Origin: Perkinsus olseni
Taxonomy: Eukaryota > Perkinsozoa > Perkinsida > Perkinsidae
Direction of reading: 5' to 3'
DNA: 54,293 bases
Assembly: GCA_013115135.1 (NCBI GenBank)
Contig: JABANP010000364.1
Coordinates: 1 to 54,293, forward strand
The translations under genes and the position numbers were made by a program. The first letter of the stretch is position 1, and every line of letters starts with the position of its first letter. Shown here one piece after another: positions 1 through 11,600 of this stretch. The notes below the pieces were generated by a model. That model did not search any database, had not been told where the DNA came from, and saw only the letters and a list, made by a program, of their open reading frames with translations.

Positions 1-514
1 CAATATCTGCAGGACTGCATAGGTGAGCCTAATTTAGGTCAGCGCACCTCCTTCGTGAACTGTTGCTGTCCTCAGATTATCTGGCGGACCCTGACAACCA
101 ACTGCCACCGGTGCAGATGTCATACCAGCAAGGTCTCTTGTCGGGAGGTGGTGCTTGCTCAAATTGTTGCTGGGATGATTTGGTGGATTTTAGGTACGCC
201 ACAGTCAAGCTCTGTTGCCTTGCCTACTACAGCGTCACCTGGGAGGAGAGAGACGGCGCTCTCGGCTGGCCCACAACAACAGCCGGCGTTACATTGGTTT
301 CCGGTAGTAATTGGGGGCTTTAAATTGCTATGGCCCATAGCCTATGGGCGAGAGAGATATGTTTGCCGGAGTCCGCCTTGGTGGGGATTCTATACGCCAT
401 GTGGATCTGATGGAAAAACGGGAAAATAGGTTGATAGGCTAGGAGTCCTAGCCTATCAACCTATTTCCCCATTGGTCCCTGAGCACAGGGACAAATTGTG
501 CAAACGGATTGTAG
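1..514. other. Gene-free left edge
   Basis: No exon with homology or convincing splice sites was found here. Two overlapping plus-strand ORFs (55-429) have no recognisable content. The only structure seen is a long perfect palindrome at 424-466, listed separately. Confidence 0.5.
424..466. repeat. Perfect 21+1+21 palindrome
   Basis: The 21-base arm at 424-444 is exactly reverse-complementary to 446-466, with a single G (445) as spacer. Pairing continues outward to GG/CC after a one-base bulge. It could form a cruciform or an RNA hairpin. No gene context explains it. It belongs to a set of one-base-spacer palindromes found across the window. Confidence 0.95.
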
Positions 515-3500
515 TTTACGAGATGGTGTTGAATAACACCTTGTTATGTTAACCCGTGGCGGTCTCGGAAGTAGACTCGACGCTTCCGTATGCTGGTTGC
601 ACGATGCCTTAGCATGCGCAGCAGCTTCGAGTAATCCGCAGACGTGTAGCCTTTTGACATTCTGAGGTCGATCACCTTGAATGGGCTCCTGAGCACGGCT
701 TGCATACCAAGATCTTTTTGATTAAAAAAGTGCAAACCAGGAGCTGGTCGGAGCTCTGTGAGCTAGCGAATTGCTACTGATGAAAAAATGGGCAAACTCT
801 CCGTCTGATCCACCATACCTCGCTTCTCAATTGTCGTGTATAGCTCGTGCACTCGCCCACAAGTTTCTTCTCCTGCGGACTTGGAGTTAAGAATTCGATA
901 TGCGTTGGCCGATCTGGGATAGTGGGCCAACATTATAGCCCGCGGATCGCAAGTGATGGTGTTTAAGAACACCTTGCAAGGTTAGTTTTAGAAGACGTAT
1001 ATCTTCACTATGCGCCACTTCAGTCGACCGTGGCGGTCTCGGAAGTAGACTCGACGCTTCCTTATGCCAGTGGCACGATGCCTTAGCATGCGCAGGAGCT
1101 CAGAGTAATCTACAGACTTGTTGTCTTTCGACATTTTGAGGTCATTCACTTTGGTCCGGCCTCTGACTCAGAGGCTCTGAGGACGCCTTGTACCGAACGA
1201 TCGTTTTGATGAAAAAAGGGGGAACCGGGAGTTGGCCAGAACTCAAATGAACTTGCGAATCACTACTGACAGAAAAATGGGGGAACTCTCCGTCAGTCGC
1301 ACTCAATGGGTGCCACTCATCATGCCTTGCATATAAGGCTATATCTTACTTGTCGTCTACGAGTAAGTTCACCGCTAGCCACTCCTCCGCTAGCTCTTCG
1401 ACGAAAAGTTATTCAACTTCTGAAGTCAAAGTTACTTCAGCGTCAACAAGCTTCTTCTTCTGCGGACTTAAAGTCCAGAACTTGATATGCGTTGACCGAT
1501 CTGGGATATTAGGGCACCACTGAAGGCCGTGTATTGCAAATGATGGTGTTGAAGAACACCTTGGAAGGGCAGTTAGAAGACGTATATCTTCACTGTGCGC
1601 CACTTCAGGCGGCCATGGCGATCGCGGAAGTAGGCCTTTCTTCTGCGTATGCTGGTGGCGCGATGCCTCGGCAATAGCCTAAGCCTGCCGGGAGGCTTTA
1701 CAGTCTGCTTCCTTGGTGACATACCGAAGACAGACTTATGACCAGTGAAGGTCCACCTTAGTGCCGCGGGGTGCTCAGCCGATAGTTCTGATGGAAAAAA
1801 GAGGCAAAACTAGACAGAGCCGAACAAACTAGACAGAGCCGTCGTTGATCGTGGCTCCACCGGTGGTTAAGTACTTAGGAGTGCCCTGACTCAGGGCCCC
1901 TGAGCAAATAGGTGTACAGGATGGTGTTGAATAACACCTTGTAATGCTGGCGCATAGCTTAGAAAATGTATATCTTTACTATGCGCCACTTCAGTCGACC
2001 GTGGCGGTCACGGAAGTAGACTCGACGTCTCCGTATGCTGGTGGCCCGGTGCCTCGGCAAACGCCTGAGGCAGTCCGGCCAGCCGGAAGATTTCAGAGCC
2101 TGCTTCCTCGGCGACATGAGTCTCACTAGCAGCGACGGTCCGCGCTCGTGCAACGGAGAGCTCATCGGACTTTTCTGATGAAAAATGAGGAAAAACTAGA
2201 CAGAGCCGAAGGCTGTACATTCTGGATTGAAAAATGGTAAAATCGCTGTGCCCGAGAACGGCAGATGCGTGGACTGCTGTGAACATTACTCTCGGCCACC
2301 TGGGCGATGTTTAGTGTAGAGGTCCCTTGCCTCGTACGTGGACTTGACCCAGTGGTTTTCTATAGCTTCGAGAACTATTCTATGACGATCGTGACTCAAC
2401 TGCAGGTTTAGTAATCAGGAGTGCCCTGAGTAAAGAAGTATACAAGATGGTGTTGATTAACATCTTGTAATAGCATTGCATAGCTCAGAAAATGTACATC
2501 TTCACTATGCGCCACTTCAGTCGACCGTGGCGATCGCGGAAGTAGACTCGACGCCTCCGGATGCTGGTAGCGCGATGCATTAGCATGCGCAGCAGCTTTG
2601 AGCGGTCTACAGACTTGTAACCTTTTGACATTCTGAGGTTTTCACTTTGGCCCGGCCCCTGGGGACGCCTGACATCTAAAGATCATTTTGATGAAAAAAG
2701 AGGAAACCAGGAGCCGGCCGGAACTTCGTGAGCTAGCGGTCGCTACTGATAGAAAAATGGGGAAAAGTCTTCGTATGATTGATCCACCAGGATCAATCCT
2801 CTTTCGTCCTATATTCCGTAGTCACTCCTCCGCTAGCTCCTTGCCAGTATGTGAACTAGTGAATCGCTACTGATTAAGAAATAGGAAGAAATCCCAGTAT
2901 GCGGAGCACACCATACCTCGTATCTTGCTTGTCGTTACTAAGTAAGTTCACCGCTAGCTACTCCTCCGTTAGCTCTTTGCCTGAGCAATATTCAATTAAA
3001 GTCGAAGGTACTTCAGTATCAAGCAGTTCTTTATTCTGCGGGCTTAAAGACTGCAGAGTTGAACCCTAGAATATGCGCTGACCGATCTGGAATACTCGGG
3101 CAACACTGAATGATGGTGTTGAAAAACACCTTGTAAAAGCAGCGCATAGCTTAGAAGACGTATATCTTCACTATGCGCCATTTCAGCCGGCCATGACGGT
3201 CGCGGAAGTAGGCCTTCCGACGGCGTATGCTGGTGGCGCGATGCTTCGGCAAGCGCCTGAAGCTGTCCGGCCAGCCGGAAGATTTTAAAGACTGTTTCCT
3301 CGGTGTCATGTGGAGGACAGGTTTATGACCAGCGAGGGTACTCCTTAGTGAAGCGGAGTTCTCATCTGATTTTTCTGATGAAAAAGGTGGAAAAACAGGC
3401 CCAGTCGAAGTCTGGGAGTTTTTTATTGAAAAATGGCAAAATCGCTTTGAGCCCGAGAACGACAGACGGGTAGACTGCTGCAAACATTACTCTTGGCCAC

Positions 3501-3960
3501 ATGGGCAATATAGTGCAGAGGACACTCGGCTCGTGCGTCGACTTTGTAGTTTTCTGTAGCTTCGAGAGTTTCTCTACGACGCTGAAAGCCGGGTCTAAAA
3601 TTCAAATAGTATACAAGATGGTGTCGAATAACACCTTGTGATGGTGACGCATAGCTTAGAAAATGTATATCTTCACTATGCGCCACTTCAGTCGACCGTG
3701 ACGGTCGCGGAAGTAGACGCGACGTCTCCGTATGCTGGTGGCCCGGTGCCTCGGCAAACGCCTGAGACGGTCCCGCCAGCTGGAGGAATTTAAAGCTTGC
3801 TTCCTTGGTGACATGAAGCTCATTAGCAGCGACGGTCCGCGCTGGTGCGGCGGAGTGCTCATCTGATTTTCTGATGAAAAAAGGGGAAAAAGAGGCTGAG
3901 TCGAAGGGCGTGCATTCTTGATTGAATAATGGTTAAATCGCTTTGAACGGCAGAGGCGGA
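515..3960. repeat. Seven degenerate tandem units with an embedded hairpin
   Basis: A composite unit recurs about seven times, anchored near 549, 1021, 1605, 1990, 2518, 3183 and 3687, with irregular spacing of roughly 385-665 bases. Each unit starts with a near-palindrome of the form GATGGTGTTGAATAACACC (522, 954, 1540, 1920, 2446, 3113, 3617). A block containing TATGCGCCACTTCAGTCGAC follows, and an A-rich TGATGAAAAAA tract ends it. On the minus strand the middle block keeps an open frame with the conserved arginine-rich residues HRATSIRRRRVYFRDRHG in several copies. That could be a fossil coding segment, or a by-product of the repeat sequence. The family is not recognised. Confidence 0.8.
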
Positions 3961-4169
3961 GGGTACTGCGAGCATTACTCTTGGCCACATTCTGGTCTGG
4001 GATTAGGAGATTTCTGCAACGCTTGCCTGAGCTCGTCAACGATAGTGTCTCAACAGCAGGATTGGTACCTAGGAGTTATTATACGGTTTTTTCATCAGAT
4101 AGTGGCACTGTGTCACTAAGTGATTTGAAGAGCGGTGGGAGGCTCGCCAGCTGCTGCAACTGGGTTGAT

Positions 4170-4440
4170 GCGGCCCTATGAGTATCTGATAGAAAAACCG
4201 TGAAATACCTGGCCGGCCAGGCTCGCGATCTAAAGTTAGGCTGCGGAACTATTTGGTGGAAAAATGGCAGAACAGCTTTCCAACTTGACTAACGGTATCT
4301 AGTGGTACTCCTGTTCGCATTTGATAGCGAAACCGTGATGAAGGCTAACAGGCTCTTCTGTGCCACTGTGCCACAACTTGATAGAAAAACTATAAAATAG
4401 CTTTCTTACTGGATCGGCAGGCTCCGAAGTACCACTGTAC
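4170..4440. repeat. Diverged relatives of the adjacent minisatellite
   Basis: Degenerate copies of a GATAGAAAAACCGT-like element recur at about 4187, 4257, 4324 and 4381, spaced about 60-70 bases apart. Each is followed by an AAAATAGCT/GAACAGCT-like segment. They look like older or longer versions of the 33-base unit that follows. Confidence 0.5.
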
Positions 4441-4444
4441 AACC

Positions 4445-4705
4445 ATTTGATAGGAATACCGTAAAACAGCCTCCCTGTTTTGATGAGAATACCGTAAAAC
4501 AGCTCCCCTGTTTTGATGAGAATACCGTAAAACAGCTCCCCTGTTTTGATGAGAATACCGTAAAACAGCTTCCCTGATGTGATGGGAACACCGTAAAGCA
4601 GCTTCCCTGTTTTGGTGAGAATACCGTAAAACAGCTTCCCTGTTTTGATGGGAATACCGTAGAACAGCTCCCGTTTTGATGAGAATACCGTAAAACAGCT
4701 CCCCT
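4445..4705. repeat. 33-bp minisatellite, about eight copies
   Basis: A unit of 32-33 bases with the core GATGAGAATACCGTAAAACA is repeated about eight times head to tail with few differences. Each unit contains CTGTTTT and AAAACAG as inverted arms, so every unit can fold on itself. On the minus strand it is open and reads as an 11-residue repeat (KQGSCFTVFSS). With no start or gene context this is probably incidental. Confidence 0.93.
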
Positions 4706-4852
4706 GCTGAATCGACTGACTTTTGGATTTCGACTTACCACTGTGTCATTAATTGATAGTAATACCGTAAAATCCCCAACTAGACTACCGTTATCAAGCT
4801 CACTGGGTGCCTTCAACTATTGTGAATCTGTGGACCAGTTTCATTGCCTCAG

Positions 4853-7800
4853 ATACTACATGGTTTGGAGGTCCTCGTTTTCGACAGCCGCAGAGATGTT
4901 CGAACGTCCGCGATCGACAAGCTCTTCGAGTGTCTCAGTTCCCAGATTGATGATTTTGACAACGACACTTTGTTGATGATTTTCAATGGCGTAAGAAGAC
5001 ACCTACTAGTTCACTGAATATCGTATCCGTTGTTATCAGGTACTCTCCCCTTGTTTGATGACATGTTGCATCTGTTGACGCCGGGCAACAGACCCCCTGC
5101 GACCCCTCCTGCTGAGAAGGGCGCTGCTACTACCGACCAGGGCGTCACTAGCAGTGAGTTGGGGAGAGAGAATAGTCAACGATATTCGTAACATAGTGAA
5201 TCACCTGTTTCTCAATTTTTTCGGTTTTTCCTTCCACTCACTTCTGGTTTGCGTATCTTCGCCCGTCGTATCTTTCCGAGCACATTAGTGTCTTCGGGGC
5301 GTATTAGAGGCAGTCTTCTATCGTAGATGGCTTGAGGCGTATCAAGGTTGAAGCATGGATATCCCATGATACGCTCATTCTTCGTATCAGGTACTTGCCT
5401 ATCGGCTGTGTCGGCCCTCACGCGTCTAGTCGACAAGCGTTTCGACCGGCTAGGGTTCCTCCTACCTCAGGTGAGCTCGGCCGGGGTTGATGATTGCTAG
5501 TGCTCATCGTGTTATGTATTTTCAGATTCTCTCGTTGCTCGGAGCGTGTATTCATCATGAGAGCGAGGCTGTCGCTAGGATAGGTAATAGAATCTTTTGG
5601 TCACCCTTGCTTCTCGCGCGCAGGAAGATATGTTTCCTCGCACGAAAAAGGATACCGACTCAGTGTCTCATACGGAATTTTCTGGTCGGCTCTTTCGTGA
5701 AAATTACTATTGTGAATTTCCGGATCACATAAGATGGTGAGGCTACCACCACGTTGTTCATGCCATCGGATGGTGCTCATGCGTATTCACTTTGCGGCGA
5801 GTTCGCGAATCTTTCGTCAACACTGTTGACACTGTTTTTTTGGATTTCTTCGCTCGCTCGCTGCCGAGAAGAGCGCGTGAAAGGAATCCTGCAGAAATCA
5901 GGTTGACGATGTTTTTGTGAAAGACTGGTTTCTTTTTTTCAGGAGTTGAGGCGGAGAAGCAGTTACTGCTCGCGATTGGTGGCCGGTGCTCGGACGCCCA
6001 GTGGATGAAAATCGCCGATCATCTTCATAAACTGTTCAACTCTACGCTTCCCAGTGAGCTCACGAGAAGCACTAAGCAGGCCAACAACGGCCCGACCAGC
6101 GGTGCCAGTCCGAACCATAGGGTGACCGGAGCGCTGCGGGGACATGGGAGTGCCTTGCCGTTCGACTCGGTAACCTCTCTGAGTATGTGCTGTGGTTTCG
6201 ATTCGTTTTTCCTCAGTCGGAAGTTGTGACCAAATGTGTGGTCCAGCTGCTGTTGATCGATCTGGTGTACAGAGTTGTCTTCCGAGAGCACTACGACAGC
6301 GTGCCTGCTCAGGCTGTCCAGACCATCCTGGACGCCCTTCACCTCAGTTTCAAGTGAGAATGGGGCCTGGCCTGATTAGCTGCTGCCGTTGAGGCTCTTC
6401 GTTTGACGCGATAATATTGCATAAAATCATTCCTGAAAATTCTGGATCGGAACCAGTCGTCTCAAGATAATTTCTAGTATGATTTTGTGGTTCCTTGAGA
6501 GAACTTCCTCTCCTCGTAAAGTAAGCCAGCTACCAGATGGTGGATTTCTCGTCAATGTAAACCGAGCAAGAATGCAGTGAAACATTCCTTATACTGATGG
6601 TCGCCTCCCGAATTGGTGGTCGTTCAACGACCGTCGTTGCGGATACATTCTCAAAAATTGCTGAACTCGAGTTTGTTTGATCTCTATGAGTGTCTTGGTT
6701 GACAAGAAATCCTCAAGGTCGAAAATCTTGACGACTTCGTAAGCTTGGTTTTAGTTCATCAATGGAGTATGATTTTTCGCTTGACTTTTGATCTTGCACC
6801 GGAAAGGAGTCCCTCGTGACTTCAGATTCGCCCATTCCTTCAACGTCCGTCTGGACATACGGGAGAAGTTGAAGAAGCTCGGCTTCATGCGTGATATGAA
6901 GCAGCTGCCGGGCTTATTGAAGCAGGAACGTGAAGGTGAGGAGGAGTGTTTGGATACCGCGCTCGGCCGGGTGTGTCTGAACTAGCGTAACCTTGTAGCT
7001 CGCGCTGAGACTCTGATGGTCGTAAGGCGGGAATAATACTCATTAGGACCAGTTCGTAATGCAGTGAAAATACTTTTGGTGATAACGAAGAGAATGTAAC
7101 AAATACGAGTCCCGAAAATAGTCTCACCGCGTGCCGAGTTAATGGCGGTCGAGCAATCGAAGAGCCTAGCCAGTATCTGGAGTGTTTCCTCGACTTTCAG
7201 TCGCTGCTGCAAATAGTGGCAGCGTCATTGTTGCCATCAGTGCCTGATTCTCAGGTATCTGCGTCTACTTCCGTTTGCTTGTGAAGCTTTACTCCACCAC
7301 AAGTTCCCGAGAATGCGCGGAGAAGTTATCCCAAGTTAGCATCGACGTCGTGACGTCTCTGCAAAGGAAAGAGAAATTCCTGAAGACACCAGAGGGCGGC
7401 GGCCTGGGGACGCCTAAGGCAGCTGACCCGGTCAAGGTGATGGAGTTTGAGAGAGAGGTAATGACGAGCGCAGCAGGGGCGTCTTGAATTTTTCCCTCGC
7501 GGGAGATTTTGATGCTAGAAAACGATGGGTGTTTGTGGTCTAGTTGCGACCACTTGCAGGAGCATCAGTGAAAGATGAACGATAGGGGGGGAGCTGTGAG
7601 AGGCTCTGATTCTGAGGAAATGCGAAATGAAAGTAGCGTCCCGAGGAAGTCTGTGACTAGTAGTAGTCGTCGTACTAGTGGTCCTAATGAGTAGTATCGG
7701 TCTGAAAGATGAGACAAAACTTTGTAAATTGAAGTAAAACATTTGTGTAAAAATCAAAAATTGTCTTTTATGAAAGAGAAGACCAAGTGGCGTGAACGGG

Positions 7801-8461
7801 AGGCACTGTATCTTGACAGGCGACAGTTCTTTTGTGAAGCTTTGTGTCCGACCTCTGTCCGGCTTTGGTTGAGCTAATTCCGACAGCAAAATACTGAGAG
7901 ATGCAATATGATTCTCCCTCGTGGTGACAGCAGTGGGCGGGGTCCACTTGTGAGTTGATCAGGTTGCTGGACTGATTCCGTTGGTATCGGACGTCATTCT
8001 TGGCTCTTTAATGGAGTTGCCAAATGAGATGTTCGCGGAAAATTGTGGCGATTGGATATTCCCGATGCTCTGTGACCTCATCCTGGTGGACGACCGGGGC
8101 ATCCGCAGCAAGGTAGGCTCGAGCTCTCGGGGGCAATTTCTCATCGGAGTCTGCACGAAGAGCTGAAAGCGTTGCTATTTTCATGGATTTTCGGATGCGG
8201 GAATGGCACGTGTGCGGCGGTACTGGCAAGAATTACAAAAGCGAAATTAGAGACTTTGAGAGCTCTTGGGAGTCTGATCATTGCTGAGAGAAAATGCATC
8301 ACCATCGCGGACGTGTGATTCCCTAGATTACTAGTTTACCCGCTCAGTTCTCGTTGTTGCAGGTCCAGCAAATAATGTCGACTAAAGTTCGACCGATACT
8401 CGGCAGCAGTAGCACCCCTCAGTCGTCATCTTCCACAGGCTTGCCACCTAGCTCTCAGTGA
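4853..8461 (+). CDS. BIG-type ARF guanine-nucleotide exchange factor, C-terminal half
   Basis: Proteins of this family (yeast Sec7, human BIG1/2) activate ARF GTPases at the trans-Golgi. The exons seen encode the helical-repeat region downstream of the catalytic Sec7 domain. Exons are 4853-4990, 5040-5153, 5391-5470, 5526-5583, 5943-6169, 6217-6353, 6826-6935, 7255 to about 7456, 7963-8112 and 8363-8461. Diagnostic stretches are VRTSAIDKLFECL, LPLFDDMLHLL, CIHHESEAVARIG, KCVVQLLLIDLVYRV and KLGFMRDMKQLPGLLKQE, in the same order as in BIG proteins. All joins keep frame except 4990/5040, which needs a GC donor or an unseen base. The first exon opens with an acceptor, so the 5' end lies beyond the repeat-filled 1-4852 region or is lost. 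MON2 is a less likely alternative. Confidence 0.82.
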
Positions 8462-8661
8462 GGTCTTCGGCGGGGTCTTTTTTCTAATCAACGAGTATTG
8501 ATATTCCATTACCATTACTGTCATTATCGCACCGCCAAGATTCCATCTCTTCCCGCTGCGGTAGTTTGCGTTGGGCGGGAAAGATACTTTCGACCTCATG
8601 TGTCTTGCCTTGTCTTCGAGCTTGGATTCTTTCTTTACAGGAAAGAGTGTTTCATCTCATC

Positions 8662-11600
8662 ATGAACTATGTATTTGGAGATCTGGTCGATCTCTACTTT
8701 TTTCGCCCGCCTGAATTCTCCCTGGATCGACCCAGATACGATCCACAACGTTACAAGGGACGCTTCAAGCAGCTTGTGGTAAGTTGTGACTGTTTCGTGA
8801 TCGCCCTGTGCCCCATCGCTCACTCTACTCTGCCACAGTAGTCGACTATAACTTGAGTCAATGATCAATTATAAGAGCGGATAGGAAAATGCGCTGCTCA
8901 CAACCCCTGGTCAATAAAGCAATTTAGAAACTCAGGATAGACGCTGGAATTGGTTTTTTACGTGAAATGCCGTTCCAGAATAAGTTCGTTGAAGAGTCCG
9001 GTAGGTTGTTGGCTTCGCTCCGCTCTCTTCTCTCCTACCTTCGCTGACCGTCATAACTTTCTGGAGGTGTTCCATCATCGCGAGCTTCTTCCCCAGACCA
9101 TGCTGGACCCGCGACTGCTCTTGAAGACAGAAGAAGACGTCATGCAAGCGAAGCAGCTGCTGCAGAGGTCCGCTGCCAGCCGTCGCCCGTCGGTGCAGAG
9201 TAACTCGTCACTCCAGGTTCCGCAACGGTGAGGATACTGGTGCGAGTGATCGAGAATTATGGGCGGCAAGGAAGCTTTGTGAAGCGGCAATCCATCCCGT
9301 CACGCAAGGTAGGGGGACTCTCATGGAGGGTTCGTTCTTTTCGTCTCTCCTCTTTCTGTCCTCTATTTTTTCTTTTTGCTGTTTCCTTTTTTTCATAGAT
9401 AAGCTGATTCAGTAACACAATCGCCGCTATCCTGAGCGGATCTTATTCTAGCGGATTGATTAGTGAGGGTATCTTCTCGCGGTGATGAAAAATGTGTTCA
9501 CTTTTATGCTTTTTTGCGACACTCTTCTTGGGACTATGAAATTTCTACCATGACGTGTAGGAATGGCCTCCACCAGTCGGTCAGACGCAAATGCGTCGCC
9601 TGTGGCGAAACCTGCGGAGCAGCGACACATGAGCGTCCGCTGCTGTATGGGCGATGCTCGTTGTTCTATAGCCATGGCGAGACTCTCGAAACTGCAAGCC
9701 AGGAAGGTCACTTGAGGGTAACAACGCAATAAGTGGGGTTGGTGATTCTAAGCTTTTGCTGGCAAAAATAACATATAATAGAGGACATCGCCAAGTAAAG
9801 ACTCGGTCTCACAGCCTGGCAAGTTGGTGGACACTTCGAAGGGCTTCAACAAATACTCGCTAGTGTAGCTTGATTGCTGAGAAAGTCGTCGAACATCTTC
9901 AACGCTTGTTCTGGAGCGTCCATCGCGACGCTGTGACCGGCGCCGCGTACCTGAGCGGGCGACTTCCAGCGAGTTGGCGAAGATGCTCACGATTCAGGGT
10001 AATGAGCGTTTTTATTATGGCGTCTGCTTGAAGAACAGGCCACAGTTTACTTTGAGGAAAATGAGTTGGCCGCCGGTGTCTGGCAAAGTAGAAGCTCTCA
10101 GATCCCCGATAGGCCTGCCGTCTGGTAACTGAGGAGAGAGGCACTCGGAAGACAGCTGGTTGTGGTTCGTTCATCCGACCCTGTAGACAGCAGGCACTGA
10201 TCTACGTAGTGTTGAACCTCCCTTCCAGGGGAGTGCCATCACCGACGCTAAATTGCTGACCCAATTGCAAATGAGATCCCGGTCACCTGCGTACACGAGG
10301 ACCTGTTAAAGTTGGCTCGTTTTCACCGAGGAAATCTAGCGAGCTTTGGCTTACCCGCAAGCCGCTGTGAAGCAAGTCAGGCAAGAAGTGGTGGTAACTG
10401 CGTGGAATGTCGCATGCGAATTTGTAGTATACCTGCCAGAAAAGAACAACTGCTTGGTTGTCGCTGATTTGGTGTGATCTGAGTGAGGCTTACATCCCAA
10501 GAAAAATGTTGCCAAACAGAATCGACCTCGAGGAATCTTTGGACGGTTTCACTGTTCATGAAGGATTCAACCTGTTCATCCGTAGTTTTTCCAGCCATCA
10601 AGTTCGTGCATCTTACTTTCTTCACCACTGGGTCGTCTTCGCTGGGTACGTATTCCTTATCAAGATTAGAGCTGCAGAAATAAAAACAGTATCAAAGCCG
10701 AGCTTCCATGGCCAGGGTGCTATTGACCCCACCTTACGTTTGCCTCCCAGCGCGGATGGCGGGGCCCAGCAAGTCATTGAAGAGCTTCCTCCGCGCCCGA
10801 TCGCAGGTGTCCTGGTAGGTCTCTTGAGTGGAGGGGTCCAGGGTCTCTCGGAGGAGCTTGCATTCGTGCACTAGGCGAACGCAGTCCTTGGCTTCGGCAT
10901 TTACACGGGCGTATCTGCGTTTGGGACGCGAGCTTGACGACAGCCTGTCTCGGTGGATTACTCTTTGGCAGAGATGATACCTTCTATTAGCAGCATTCGG
11001 GGGTGGTGACACCATCTGAGAAAAATCGTCATCGGTCCTTTGTGAGAAGACCGGCGCCTACTCTATCTCGGGTGCAATGGTGGGGTTGCCTAGTAGAATG
11101 CCCTCGAGCCGCACGAAAGAGCGATTTTCCATCAACTTGGTGGCCAGTGGCGGGATGTAACGGCCTGACATTGCGACTCCTCGGAACCAGTCCGCTAACG
11201 TGGACACTATTGTTGTAGTACATGCGAACTATCAGCATTGGTCCGAGAGACAACACAACAGCTGGCATAGTGTCTATCGTCCACTATGCCACTGCAACCC
11301 CGCCCGACTCCGGTTGCTCACTATGCGCCGATCGCCCTGTGCATGCGTGCTAATACACCAGCCCCTCTAATAGATCTAGAGAGAATAGACTTTGCACTCC
11401 TTCCCGTCCTGGGTTGACTATGAGCAACAACTCCGAGATGCCCGGTCTGGTCTTACCAGCGTACGATTGACCCGCTAGGAAAACTCTGGTGTTGTATTGC
11501 GGGCGTGAAGCGAAGAAATGTGAGAGGGCTGGGAACCTGCAGAGAGAAGAATGCTATACGCACGCTGACAGCCAGCTGATAATCAGAACATGCCAATCTG

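Noticed and set aside
4406..4816. 136-codon minus-strand ORF with 11-residue repeats
   Set aside because: It is entirely a translation of the 33-bp minisatellite, and the period is a multiple of three by chance. There is no start context or splice support.
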